In this document: in pieces, positions 1 through 9,754 of the stretch | Layout: the number at the start of each line of letters is the position of its first letter | Numbering within the stretch: the first letter of the stretch is position 1 | NCBI GenBank assembly: GCA_030710605.1 | Contig: CP092874.1 | Span: 24,573,621 to 24,637,620 of the forward strand | Direction: 5' to 3' | Source of the DNA: Cordylochernes scorpioides | Taxonomy: Eukaryota; Arthropoda; Arachnida; Pseudoscorpiones; Chernetidae | DNA: 64,000 bases | The notes under the pieces: model-generated | Told to the model about the DNA's origin: nothing | The model's input: only the letters and a program-made list of their open reading frames with translations | Database searches by the model: none | Position numbers and translations under genes: made by a program

Positions 1-280
1 TATTTCTAACCTTAGGGATGAAGTAAGGAGAAATAACTATTATTTCTAACCTTAGGAATGAAGTAAGGAGAAATAACTATTATTTCTAACCTTAGGAATG
101 AAGTAAGGAGAAATAACGATTATTTCTAACCTTAGGGATGAAGTATGATAAGATGAATTGTGAAGAGTAATGATAAACGGAAAAATAAACAGAATAATTT
201 TTATATTTCGTTCAGAAGAAACATTTGCGGTATAATTGCAATTTTCGTTCTACAATCATAAGCCGCATTATATTGTATTA
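1..280. repeat. 40-bp tandem repeat at the end of a foldback element (family G)
   Basis: Three and a half copies of a 40-bp unit (starting tatttctaaccttagggatg) occupy the first 145 bases. They run into sequence that recurs as the arm of foldback element G at 43765-44105 and 60095-60430, including the shared tail ccgcattatattgtatta. The tandem units are an internal amplification of one arm. No coding signal is seen. Confidence 0.8.
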
Positions 281-289
281 TAAAATTTT

Positions 290-350
290 TACTGCTCCCC
301 CTCCTCTCCTATTTTATCCGGGCTTCGGGACCGGTAAAGGCGGAGATATA
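290..350 (-). repeat. Fragment of dispersed family D
   Basis: A short match to the family D element (gcttcgggaccggtaaaggc here) that occurs in longer form at 22262-22650 and 25095-25450. Confidence 0.6.
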
Positions 351-554
351 CTTTACTAGTGATGAGCCACAACACCAGTTTAGACAAATTCAGACAAAAA
401 GCCAACAACCAGTATACCATGGTTTCAGGCTGTGTCCCTCATCAGTACAGGGATGACTTCTAGGGTGATGTTCCATAGTCCTGATGCACATTTAAAGGGA
501 GAGGTGCCTTGTTTGGTACATGAATATCATCCTCCTGCATTTTTCTCACATATT

Positions 555-905
555 TATTATAGAAGTATAGGGCGCCTCTCCCGTCAAAATAAACGTCAAA
601 ACCTGACGCCATCTATTGACCGTCTCCGCAACTAGCGGCCTCGGGTCGGTGACAAAGCCACAACACCAGCTTTGGCAAACTGAGAAACCTCCACCTAGAG
701 ATCATGGTTTCAGGCTAATGGCCCTCGTTTCTCAGTTTGCCAAAGCTGGTGTTGTGTCTTTGTCACCGACCTGAGGCTGCTAGTTGCAGCAACAGTCAAT
801 AAATGACGTCAGGTTTTGACGTTTATTTTGATGGGAGAGGCGCCCTATGCTTCTATGGATCAATTTCCTCCCGGCAAATTTTCCATCTATATTTATCATT
901 ATTTT
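555..905. mobile_element. Foldback MITE, family F
   Basis: The left arm begins near gggcgcctctcccgtcaaaa and the right arm ends with its inverse near 820-850, so the element folds into a long hairpin. The arms contain gacgccatctattgaccgtc and ctcgggtcggtgacaaagcc. Other copies are at 9755-10400, 13570-13790, 45285-45505 and 60590-60780. It is non-autonomous, with no ORF of its own. Confidence 0.8.
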
Positions 906-958
906 GTGTGTTTTTCCAGCTCTATCTAACTCCAATGTGTGTTTGTTTGTTGTTTTAG

Positions 959-1009
959 GGTAAAAAGAAGAAGGGAGGAAAGAAAAGCTTCAAAAGAAAG
1001 AAACATTAA
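959..1009 (+). CDS. Possible terminal exon of an unidentified gene with a Lys-rich C-terminus
   Basis: A pyrimidine-rich tract (tgtttgtttgttgttttag) ends in a good acceptor at 957-958. It is followed by an open frame of 16 codons ending in TAA at 1007-1009. The peptide is very basic (GKKKKGGKKSFKRKKH), the kind of tail often seen on nucleolar or ribosome-biogenesis proteins. That class is an inference from composition only. No upstream exon lies in the window unless it precedes base 1. No AATAAA is evident just downstream, though AT-rich variants are present. Confidence 0.35.
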   Translation, partial: GKKKKGGKKSFKRKKH

Positions 1010-1212
1010 AACTTCACACACGTTCAGTTTGATTTACATATTTTGTTGCTACATTATGTAAATATAAATATATTTTATCTCCCATCTCTATATCGGATTT
1101 GAATTGTTATCAAATATATTTGTGGTTGAAAGTATTCTAGCAAACTCTTGTCTGTCTGTATATATAAATACACTTTTTACATATTTTAGTGATTTTTATA
1201 TTATTTTGTTTC

Positions 1213-1425
1213 TCATGGAATGGGGTGTAGCTTTCGTTAATCATGGCACCATGATCCAGGCACACTTTGGTGAAAGTCTGACTTTGCCTGTAGTTTGAGG
1301 TCGTTCTTAACATGGAAGCCTTTGCCGCCGACTCTAACATGAGTACAGACACAGCTTCTCTGTATCCCTGGATAAGAACCTTACTGAGGTCTATCAACTG
1401 GGTCAGTTGAACTTAGGATTTTTAA
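1213..1425 (-). mobile_element. SINE-like dispersed element, family E
   Basis: Matches the repeats at 27770-28035 and 33434-33718. It holds a small palindrome, tcatggcaccatgatccagg, and the segment ttcaacttaggatt/cagttgaact. Sense strand is assigned from the 3' tail that this family shares with LINE-a. Confidence 0.7.
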
Positions 1426-1637
1426 AGAGGTCTTTCTCCTCTTCTAACAATGCTTCTGTTGGTCCACGACTGCTTATTCGTCAGAGTTATTCAGATTGTT
1501 TCACAGCTAGCTTTCATATCTGAAGGTCATTTCCCTATCCGCCACATGGGGACGCGCCCTATAGCAGTCAGCTCTGCCAAGGGTGATACTATTTTAATTT
1601 GTTTAACCCAACTTTACCAGGCTATTCTGAGGGGTCA

Positions 1638-1912
1638 ATAGACCAGTGGTAAAAAACATTGGTTTTCTGCCGCTATGACCCAGGATTAAATCCTACATTG
1701 GGCACTTTTTTTATAATTAAAAAATAAATTCTCCAATGACCAGTAAGTGCAAGTAACCAAATGAAGCTCTCTGGCACAACGTGTAAGTGCAAAAAATCAA
1801 ACTGCTTGTCACATGTGTAGAAAGGTGGTGCACTTACTGTAAAGAAGTTGCCAACTTCTATCCACCATGATTATCATGGCCTGTACCATGTTTTCTAAGG
1901 ATAATAATACCA
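1638..1912 (+). mobile_element. tRNA-derived SINE, diverged copy
   Basis: The head resembles a tRNA with a degenerate B box (caggattaaatcc). The body runs to the family end catgattatcatggcctgta. It lies head to tail against the inverted copy at 1996-2304, so the two can form a large hairpin. Confidence 0.75.
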
Positions 1913-1995
1913 GACTTTCCTTTAGATCTTAAAAAAAAAAGCCTCTCTTAGCTTTATTTATTTATTATTATTTTTTTTTATTATTATTATTTTTT

Positions 1996-2304
1996 TACTT
2001 ATCCCTAGTACACGTGGTACAGGCCATGATAATCATGGTGGGTAGTTAGCGACTGCTTTTTTTTACTGTAAGCGCACCACATGTCTACACATGTGAAAGC
2101 AGTTCGACTTTGCACTTACAAATGTGCCAGAGCCCCGTTTGGTTACTTGCACTCGCTGGTGGGGTTGGACTTTTGCAAGAATCGGGGGGCCATTGGAGCA
2201 TTTTTTTTTTTTTTTTAACAGAAAAAAGTTTCCAATGCGGGGATCGAACCCGGGTCGTAGTGGTCGTAAACCAAACGGTTTAACCAGCCTTCCACCGACC
2301 CCCC
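1996..2304 (-). mobile_element. tRNA-derived SINE, near full length
   Basis: Read on the minus strand, a tRNA-like head of about 72 nt carries a perfect Pol III B box (gggttcgatcccc region). It is followed by a family-specific body and an A-rich end (the T-rich tract at 1945-1997 on the plus strand). Confidence 0.85.
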
Positions 2305-2417
2305 AGCTTTATTTATAAAGAGGTGAAGGCCCAATTTAAGAGGCAGTGCCATCCAAGATTTATTTCTTGGCAGATTTTCCAGCTTATGTTTGATGAATAC
2401 AAAAATTCTACGCTACA

Positions 2418-2582
2418 ATAAAACCTCCCTGTAAAGGACAACACCTAATTGCAGAGCCAAATTGTCTTTTAGGGAGAGATGTCCTCTTACCGGAGAATTG
2501 CTAAATAGTAAAGTTGGTAATTTTATAAATGGAAACTGTCCTTTGGTGAAAGGTGTCTGCTAAAAGGAGGTTGTACTGTATT
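2418..2582. mobile_element. MITE with pogo/Tigger-like terminal repeats
   Basis: The ends are the inverted pair caataaaacctccctgtaaa and aggaggttgtactgta. The interior contains tcctttaggg/aaaggtgtc half-palindromes. It belongs to the family with TACAGTAGAACCTC termini. Target TA is consistent with Tc1/mariner/pogo-type integration. Confidence 0.65.
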
Positions 2583-2619
2583 GGATAAATGTTCTCTTGT
2601 ATCAATAATAATTTTTAAA

Positions 2620-2710
2620 GGGGGGTCGGTTGAAGGCTGGTTAAACCATTTGGTTTTCGACCACTACGACCCGGGTTCGATTCCCGCATTGGACACTTTT
2701 TTTCTGTAAA
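2620..2710 (+). mobile_element. SINE head only (tRNA-like part)
   Basis: Only the tRNA-related 5' part is present, from gggggtcggt to the B box ggttcgattcc and the start of a T-rich run. The SINE body is missing. Confidence 0.75.
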
Positions 2711-2902
2711 AAAAATAATAGTAAATTTTAAAAAATAATTAATAATAAATAATACATGTATTCACCATACAAAGTCAAGTGTCACCATTACTATTATCAG
2801 AAAATAGCGCCATCTATTAACCAAGAGTAGAACTAGATGGTGATATAATAGCGAAACACTACCAGACAGATTCATACAACTCTGTACCAAAGATTTCTGG
2901 AT

Positions 2903-3225
2903 ACAGTAGAACCTCTATGAGAGGACACTCTCACTAGAGGACACCTCTTTACAAAGGACAGATTTAATCACCAAAATGATCATTTTTACTATTTAGCTTC
3001 TCTCAGGTTCCCCATGAGACACTCCTACTAGAGAAGCCATCTCTACAAAAAACAGTTTTCAACACCAAAATGATCATTTTTGCTATTTAGCTTCTCTTAG
3101 GTAAGAGGTACAGTAGAACCTCTATGAGAGGACACTCCCACTAGAGAATACACCTCTACAAAGGAAAGTTTTCATCATTAAAATTATTATTTTTTTACTA
3201 TTTAGCTCTTCTTAGAATAAAAGGA
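2903..3225. mobile_element. Two partial pogo-like MITE copies in tandem
   Basis: The terminal motif acagtagaacctctatgaga occurs at 2903 and again at 3111. Each is followed by the same interior (tttttactatttagctt). They look like two half-elements joined. Confidence 0.6.
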
Positions 3226-3230
3226 TGCTT

Positions 3231-3420
3231 ACACTCATAGACAAAACTTGAAGACATTGTACCTTTTAGCATGTATATTGGGACACAATAGCTCTGAAAT
3301 ATATTACAGTGACCTTTATTGAAGGCACATGAGATAACCAAGTGTGAACAACCTCTGTCTCCTTCAAGAATATAGATGACCAGCGACATCAAAGACTTTC
3401 CATTTCCTTCAAGATTTCAT
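3231..3420. mobile_element. MITE family H (Tc1-like ends)
   Basis: It starts with acactcatagacaaaacttg and carries the family interior cagtgacctttattgaaggc. The right end is diverged. Better copies are at 21033-21253 and 30058-30270. Confidence 0.65.
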
Positions 3421-3427
3421 AATGCAC

Positions 3428-3705
3428 AATTTGGATTATAGATTATAAACACAAGGTAATAAGACCAAATCCAAATAAATAGTGTTTGACGTTTCGGTAA
3501 CAGCGTTGTTACCATCTTCAGAAAAAAAATGTATGAGAAATTTTACCACAGCATGTTTTAAACTGTAACTACAGTAACTATTTAAAACCATGCTGTGGTA
3601 AAATTTCTCATTCAGTACTTTTGTTTGAAGATGGTAACAATGCTGTTACCGAAATGTCACACACTATTTATTTATTTGGATTTGGTCTTATTACTTTGTG
3701 TTTTT
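3428..3705. mobile_element. Foldback MITE, family N
   Basis: Arms of over 100 bp are inverted around 3565. The left arm runs from caatttggattatagattat through gacgtttcggtaacagcg to atgagaaattttaccacagc. The right arm is the reverse of this order. This is the most abundant family in the window. Confidence 0.85.
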
Positions 3706-4051
3706 TTCCTTAAGATTTGTCTATGAATCTGGTTCAAATCACATTAATAGGTACCGCTCAGCAAGAGCAACCTAATTCATGATAATTGAACAATGAATAA
3801 TATGTGAAGGTTATTAAACACACATATTAAACAATTTTTAACACAGGATTCAATCCCGGTTCATGACTGTCGGGAATCGAGCGTGTTACCCTCTCATCCA
3901 CCGACTTGTTATTTTTTTTGTCTATGAGTGTATTCATGTTAATTCTATAAAATTATAATTCAACAAAAAAAAAAAGATGTAAAATATCATTTTGTAGTCA
4001 TTGTCAATAGATGACCAGACATAAGTCAGGAAATCAAAGACTGTTTTTCCC

Positions 4052-4340
4052 TTGGGAGGACACAGAATTGGTGCTTGTTCCTTCCTCCCTGTACCAGTCA
4101 TGTGCAGCAGAAAAGGCCATCTCAAGCCATTGGAGATAGAAGATAACAACAAAATATACCCCACTTGCCCAAAATGTAGTTTGGCACCTGCAGCTCCAGA
4201 ACACATTTTGGCTTGCATTAGATGTACTAAACAGGACCTTTGGGAGAGGCTGCTGCTTATCATAAAACAGCTCGAGGAGCATGAACTCATGGAATTTGTG
4301 TAATCTTTACACAAGGGGATAAGAAACAACAACAACAGTA
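4052..4340 (+). pseudogene. LINE-a 3' end: C-terminal Zn-knuckle-like tail and 3' UTR
   Basis: The open frame ends at 4303 and encodes the motif [19 protein letters not shown] Cys/His tail of this kind follows the RNase H or RT domain in several non-LTR retrotransposon clades. Downstream comes the family 3' end, taatctttacacaaggggat, then aagaaacaacaacaac. The 5' part is truncated, as expected for target-primed reverse transcription. Other 3' fragments of this family lie at 26660, 30755, 32755, 40070, 50490 and 57040. Confidence 0.7.
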
Positions 4341-4464
4341 GATTTCTATTCTTGTTGGCATTGGGACTTGATGGTACGGAGGAGATCTCTTTCGTCTAGT
4401 TGGGTGGTTGATTGTCAGGCCTCAGGTTGGCAGAGAGCCCCAGATTTTGCCAGTTCATTTCCAA

Positions 4465-4600
4465 GAATTCCAACATACATTATCAAATAATATCTCTGCT
4501 TGGCAAAACCGCTGAGAGGGTTCACTACTGATGAGCTAACCCCTCTCATTTAATAAATTCTATCATTACAGTAAGGTCTGTAGAGATATTATTTGATGAT
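4465..4600. mobile_element. Diverged foldback element (ctacagaccttactg family)
   Basis: A short hairpin with taaataatatctctgc and its inverse gtagagatattatttgatga around a centre containing gagggttcactactgatgag. A much more perfect copy is at 47880-48140. Confidence 0.55.
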
Positions 4601-4623
4601 ATTTATCATAAGAGAAATGATAA

Positions 4624-4850
4624 GGCACAATTTGGATTATAGATTATAAACACAAGGTAATAAGACCAATTAAATAAATATTGTGAAAATAAAAATTGCA
4701 TGGAAACCATGTAACCCTATCTCTCAATATATCAACAACCATAAGAACACTCAATTACCAAAAAGAGCAGGTTTAATTTATGAAGTGAAATGTGAAAAAT
4801 GTGACCAACACACTATTCATTTATTTGGATTGGTCTTATTACCTTGTCAT
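4624..4850. mobile_element. Foldback MITE, family N, internally altered
   Basis: The terminal arm caatttggattatagattat and the right-hand inverse ggattggtcttattacc are present. The usual centre is replaced by unrelated AT-rich sequence. Confidence 0.65.
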
Positions 4851-5349
4851 CATAAGAGAACCTACATTACCAAAAAATTATTATATATTAACTTCATATA
4901 ATAATTCTCTCTGTAGTCATATTTGTGTAAAATGTGACAATACATAAATGTGCAGTGTATCAATGAATAATAACAGGGAATATGAAATTTGACCAACCAT
5001 CATTATTTTTATTCACATTATAATAAAAGTACCAAAAAAGACTTATCTTAAACTGCCAAAAATTCCTATATCAAAAAGCACATTAGATAAGACAGTGACA
5101 GAGGAAGCTCCTGTGTAAAGGAAAAGCACTCTCATCAACCTGCAAGTTAAGAGATAAAAAATTGTCAAAAGTGTCAAAAGACTTGAAACCCTGCAAAGAG
5201 CATGAGAGCCTTCGCCATGGAGACATGGAGACGGACATTGACTCTATGACAATTTTCAGACTATACCACTGGGAGGATTCACCACTGATGAGCCAAGCCC
5301 TCCCAATATTTTTTCATCGCAATAAGGGCAGTAATATTAACAATAATCA

Positions 5350-5558
5350 GCAATAAACACAAGGTAATAAGAACAAATCCAAATAAATTAATAGTGTGTG
5401 ATATTTCGGTAACAGCATTGTTATCATCTTCAGACAAAAGTACTGAATGATAAATTTTACCACAGCATATTTTTAAATAATTACTGTTATCAAGTGTGTT
5501 AACAAGATAGCAGATAATCTATAATCCAAATTGTGCTTTATCAATAATCAGAAATGTT
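5350..5558. mobile_element. Foldback MITE, family N
   Basis: It contains cacaaggtaataagaacaaa, gatatttcggtaacagca and, at its right end, the inverted ctataatccaaattgtgc. Confidence 0.75.
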
Positions 5559-5807
5559 ATTTACAATGTATCAAATAAAGAGAAAAAGAAAGAAAGGGCT
5601 TTGCATAAACTTATATACAAGCAATTGAGAACAAGCAGTTCCTTTATTTAAAAAAAAAAATAATTAAGTTGGTTTGATAATCTAATAGAAAGGTTGGAGA
5701 TTATAAGATAAACCAAGAAGTGAAAAAGAGAGAATTGCCCAGAACACAGAGTGAAATAGGTATTCCATGATGGCTGATATCTACATCGGAGATGCTACAC
5801 GACATGT

Positions 5808-6109
5808 TTATCCCTAGTACACATGGTAATGGCGATGATAATCATGGTGGGTAGAAGTTAGCAACTGCTTTTACTGCAAGTGCACCACATGTCTACACAT
5901 GTGAAAATCAGTTCGACTTTGCACTTACAAATGTGCCAGAGCCCAGTTTAGTTACTTACACTCGCTGGTGAGGTTGGACTTTTGCAAGAATCAGGGACCA
6001 CTGGAGATTTTTTTTATTTTTTAATCAGAAAAAATGTCCAATGAGGGAATTGAATCCTGGTCGTAGCGGCTGAAAACCAACAGTTTAGACCATCCTTCCA
6101 CCGACCCTC
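5808..6109 (-). mobile_element. tRNA-derived SINE
   Basis: A near full-length minus-strand copy. The A-rich end lies near 5808, and the tRNA-like head with a mutated B box lies near 6040-6109 (ggattcaattccc equivalent). Confidence 0.8.
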
Positions 6110-6245
6110 ATCACTACATGTTGATGTATTCAACTAGGTGTTACATTTCACTATCACCCTCAAGACTAGAGCACTTAACAAGGCTAAAATCAAAATATGA
6201 CAGGGTGGACATACATATTTGATCTTTTTAAACTTTTAGGTTATC

Positions 6246-6580
6246 TAATAAGGCACAATTTGGATTATAGATTATAAACACAAGGTAATAAGACCAAATA
6301 ATAGTGTGTGACATTTCGGTAACAGTGTTGTTACCATCTATTCTAAAAATAATATTTTAGTGTTCTTAGAAAACTATCTTCTTCTTATCTGCTATTCTGG
6401 TCACACACGTGATAACAGTAACTATTTAAAACATGCTGTGATATATTTCTCATTTTGGGCTCGAAACTCATGCTTTTTGGTTAGTAGCCAGTAAACCATA
6501 TTCTATTTCTCATTCAGTACCTTTGTCTGAAGATGGTAATAACACTGTTACTGAAACATCACACACTATTTATTTGGATG
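6246..6580. mobile_element. Foldback MITE, family N
   Basis: Both arms are present (caatttggattatagattat at 6248 and cacacactatttatttgg near 6560). The centre is expanded by about 100 bp of other sequence. The right terminus is lost. Confidence 0.7.
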
Positions 6581-6625
6581 TTTTTAGGATGTCTGTTTCT
6601 ATGCCAAACCTCTGGCCTATGCTAC

Positions 6626-6942
6626 TCTGATCAAAAAGTTTCAACACTTTGCTCAAAAAATCCTGAAAACTCAATATATTTTCTCCCGGTTTGTGGCAAA
6701 CGCAAGCGTCGCCCTTGGCTTGGAGACCTGCCAATTTTGCCACAACAGCGCGAGCAGCGGCTGTTCGAAGTGAAGCCATTTTGCCCGTGCTTCGATTTTG
6801 CTTAACCGAAATGGAGGATCACCGAATTTACATCAAGTTCTGTGTGAAAAACGGATTCATGGGTGGTGAAATTTTTTGGATGTTGCAAATACCCTACGAG
6901 GATGCCGTCATGAGCCGAAGACGAGTTTTCGAGTGGTACCAA
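6626..6942 (+). pseudogene. Mariner transposon fragment: terminal repeat, 5' leader and transposase N-terminus
   Basis: It begins with a mariner-type end (ctctgatcaaaaagtttcaa) and runs through the leader. It then encodes the transposase N-terminus from codon ATG at 6811: MEDHRIYIKFCVKN and later SRRRVFEWY, the helix-turn-helix region. The same region of the related element at 14228-15503 aligns codon for codon. It stops abruptly at about 6942, where SINE sequence begins. The catalytic domain is absent, so it cannot be active. Confidence 0.85.
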
Positions 6943-6945
6943 CAA

Positions 6946-7076
6946 GGCTCTGGCACAGTTGTAAGTGAAAAGTCAAACTGCTTTCGATATGTGTAGAAAT
7001 GTGATGTGCTTACAGTAAAGATAGTCGCCAACTACTCACCATGACTATCATAGCCTGTACCATGTGTACTTAGGAT
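6946..7076 (+). mobile_element. SINE 3' part fused to the mariner fragment
   Basis: It starts inside the SINE body (ggctctggcacagttgtaag) and ends with the family terminus catagcctgtaccatgtgta. The tRNA-like head is missing. Confidence 0.75.
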
Positions 7077-7600
7077 ATTTACCATCACTTTAGAGCCAAT
7101 ATTATGCTATATATTCTTTGGATAAAATTGCTTCCAATATATTTAAAAAAATGTGAAAACTCAACAGCCCGAAGTGCGTACATGGTTAGCTTTTCTTGAT
7201 TAATCAACTTTCAGTTGCCTGATAAGGAGATGCCTTTTTTCTTTTTTCATAATAAAAATATAAATAAATATTTATGAATAATTTAAATCAATCCTATATT
7301 GTCTTCTTCTTTCTTATCTCCACTCAATCATATTAGGGTATCAAGCTTCCTATATTGTTTTTGTAGAAAACAAACACATTCAAATCTCTCTATATATAAG
7401 AAATAAGTGTAAATACAACAACGAAATCGTTAATAGCGATTATATAAATAATATATTCCCCAATAGATGGCGCTGCATTTTTTCTATCAAAAAAAGTAAC
7501 ATTGTTTTTATTTCAACATATTCATCTGAAGCAAAACTCTACAGCCCAGCAATTCACTCAGGATGCGATTAAAAGCCTTTACATTAATCTATACTTTTAA
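7077..7600. other. AT-rich spacer without recognised gene
   Basis: Holds a short fragment of family K (gttagcttttcttgattaat near 7188). The rest is low-complexity AT-rich sequence. No coding or RNA signal is seen. Confidence 0.6.
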
Positions 7601-7605
7601 AATTA

Positions 7606-8040
7606 TTATCCCTAGTACTCCTGGTACAGGCCATGATAGGGTGAGTAGAAGTTGGCAACTGCTTTTACTCTAAGTGCATCACATTTCTACACATGGGAAA
7701 AAGCACTTCGACTTTTACTTACAAGTGTGCCAGAGCCCCGGTTTGATTACTTGCAATTACTGGTGGGGTTGGACTTTTTGCAAGAATTGGGTGGCAATTG
7801 GAGCATTTCGGGATTCAATCCAGGGTCGTAGAGGTCGAAAAACAGCGGTTTAAGAACCACTCGTCAAATGACCCCCACACCTCCCCAACTAAACTAATCC
7901 ATATTTGTGAGCTGAACTGTTTGGATAGTTTGCGTTCTATGCTCCACGAACATTTTTTTAATGAGAAAAAAAGTTTCAAATGCGGAATTCGATCCAGGTC
8001 GTAGCGGTCGAAAACTTAGACAACTCGTCCACCGACCCCT
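7606..8040 (-). mobile_element. Two SINE copies, one complete and one head-only, in tandem
   Basis: 7606-7880 is a minus-strand SINE with a body and a degenerate head. 7948-8040 is a second tRNA-like head (aattcgatccaggtcgtagc) with its T-rich junction. A scrap of SINE end in the opposite sense follows to about 8090. Confidence 0.7.
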
Positions 8041-8212
8041 ATGCTTATCATGACTGTTACCTCGTGTACTAGGGATGATAATAATAATTTATTTTTCAAA
8101 AAGGTTACGTTTTTCTCTAAAAAGTGTAGCGAATGGTCAGTCTATTTACATATTTTTATTTACAACTTCAATAAATGACAACAGTAAAAGTAAACAAAGA
8201 TATTTACATTTG

Positions 8213-8512
8213 CTATCCTGACTCCTGGTCAGTGCTGTGGCCCTTGCCGTTATGGTCCCCTGATGCCCTGCAGCTCTCCAGCAGTCTTTCTATGGCCTCT
8301 CCTAGTGGCTCCTCGATAAGATGGTCCCCTGGCCTTGATCCATTCTTGTCTGTCAGGTCTCCTGTCATCTGCTCTAGGTCGTTCTCCTGGATCTCTTCTA
8401 TGGTCATCGTATCCCTGTGCTCCATGTCAGGTATTCCACCTTCCTCGTCATCACATGCCAGCTCCCTACATCGGTCCAACAACCTATCCATGGCTTCCAT
8501 TTCTTTATTTCT
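8213..8512 (-). CDS. Terminal exon of an unrecognised gene, acidic product
   Basis: On the minus strand a clear acceptor (pyrimidine-rich run ending gttacag, AG at 8513-8514) opens a frame of 99 codons that ends in TAG at 8213-8215. A polyadenylation signal AATAAA follows at about 8156-8161, 52 bases downstream. The product is acidic and predicted helical. It contains EAMDRLLDRCRELACDDEEG and later GEAIERLLESCRASG, two similar amphipathic E-RLL-RCR/E-RLL-SCR segments. I do not recognise the family. Upstream exons would lie at higher coordinates, but none could be identified before the opposite-strand gene at 9002. The open frame could also be part of a mobile element. Confidence 0.4.
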   Translation of the reverse strand, partial: RNKEMEAMDRLLDRCRELACDDEEGGIPDMEHRDTMTIEEIQENDLEQMTGDLTDKNGSRPGDHLIEEPLGEAIERLLESCRASGDHNGKGHSTDQESG

Positions 8513-8519
8513 CTGTAAC

Positions 8520-9001
8520 GATGATAATAATAAAAAAAATTGATTTACCAGCACTGTAGTTATGTTCGTATTTCAAAACGGCAAGTTTCCTTAGTGAGGA
8601 ATTCGAATTTTTAGGACTAATTATGGAAGCGCATCAATAAATATTTTAAAATTGCAAAGTTAATATTTGCATTAAAAAAACGCCAAAAGTTATATATATA
8701 TATAATGGCATCTCAACTAATATTTATTTTACATATAAATATTTAACATATAAAAAAAAGCCTATGATATATATATACAGAATTTATATTCTAAAATATA
8801 TTTTTTATTGATTTTTTTTATATTCAAAATTTCATAGATAAACCATTTTGTTTAGAATCAATAAAAAACTTTTAAGATATAAACATATTTTGAAACAGAA
8901 GAGATTGTGGTGCGCCACAAGAGTAAGCTACGATAATTATTATTTGTAAAGATATACTTATTTTGATTTATTTATTATTTTGATATACTTATTAATTGAA
9001 A
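8520..9001. other. AT-rich intergenic sequence upstream of the UPF0669 gene
   Basis: Very AT-rich, with tatatata runs and several TATA-like sites. It should contain the promoter of the plus-strand gene at 9002, but no specific element could be identified. Confidence 0.5.
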
Positions 9002-9517
9002 ATGAAATTACTTAGTTTCCTAATATTTTTATTAATGTTTAGAAAATTGAAACTTCAACCCATGTTCCACCAGACGATTAAGGGTATGGTGGAAAATGGA
9101 AATTATACATATTATTCTCTAAACACCGCTGGATCAGCTACAATTATATTACGTTCTAAATTTGGAGATGCAGATCTTTATTTGTCAAATGATTACGAAT
9201 TTCCAACTTTTGATCCAGATACACATATTTTCCAATCAATCTCATGTGGATTAGATAGAGTTGATATACCTGAGTCGTTAGAACGTCCAATAACTATTGC
9301 CATATATGGGCATCCTGCCCATGAATATTCAATATATGAATTAGAAGTTACCATATATGGTGATGAAAATACTGTTACAGAAGATATTATTTCATTGGAA
9401 AAGATAACACATGGATATTCAGAAGATACACCTCAAAAAGAAGAAGATAAAGAATCAATTTTATGGACGATATTTTTCACGATTATTCAGGTTATTGTAG
9501 AAGTTATAACTAGTTAA
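9002..9517 (+). CDS. C6orf120: UPF0669 family protein (C6orf120 homologue), secreted or luminal
   Basis: An intact 171-codon single-exon gene. The ATG at 9002 is preferred because the only upstream in-frame codon is TTG. Residues 1-19 are a hydrophobic signal-peptide-like stretch (MKLLSFLIFLLMF). The fold-defining blocks of the UPF0669 family follow in order: N-Y-T at 34-36, a sequon matching N-Y-S in the vertebrate protein; GDADLYLS at 55-62; SCGLDRVDIP at 81-90; and IYGHPAHE at 101-108. An acidic linker comes next, then a conserved hydrophobic C-terminal helix beginning ESILWTI at 151. Length is close to the vertebrate proteins (about 190). The human member is reported as a secreted N-glycosylated protein. 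Its biochemical role is poorly known, so no reaction is assigned. Codon use is AT-rich like its surroundings, so recent transfer is not suggested. Orthology rests on motif order and is fairly secure. Confidence 0.85.
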   Translation: MKLLSFLIFLLMFRKLKLQPMFHQTIKGMVENGNYTYYSLNTAGSATIILRSKFGDADLYLSNDYEFPTFDPDTHIFQSISCGLDRVDIPESLERPITIAIYGHPAHEYSIYELEVTIYGDENTVTEDIISLEKITHGYSEDTPQKEEDKESILWTIFFTIIQVIVEVITS

Positions 9518-9548
9518 TATAACTTTTTATTTTTTGTGATAAATGAAA

Positions 9549-9554
9549 AATAAA
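9549..9554 (+). terminator. Polyadenylation signal of the UPF0669 gene
   Basis: AATAAA lies 32 bases after the TAA stop, followed by a T/GT-rich region. The 3' UTR would be very short. Confidence 0.6.
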
Positions 9555-9754
9555 GCTATATTTTTCATATGTGTGGATCGATTTTTGCTTTTAACACTTG
9601 ACGCGTTAATTTTAATAATAATATTTGTATAATTTTATTAACTAGTGAAAAGGAAAAGGTACAAAAAGAAAAATCGTTGATTTTATAAATTAATTAAAAA
9701 AAACTTAAGATAAATACATATATGTTGACCTATAATATATAGCTCAATATAAAT

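Noticed and set aside
8175-8559. Plus-strand frames at the acidic exon
   Set aside because: The minus-strand frame has an acceptor, stop and poly(A) signal in order. The plus frames have none of these.
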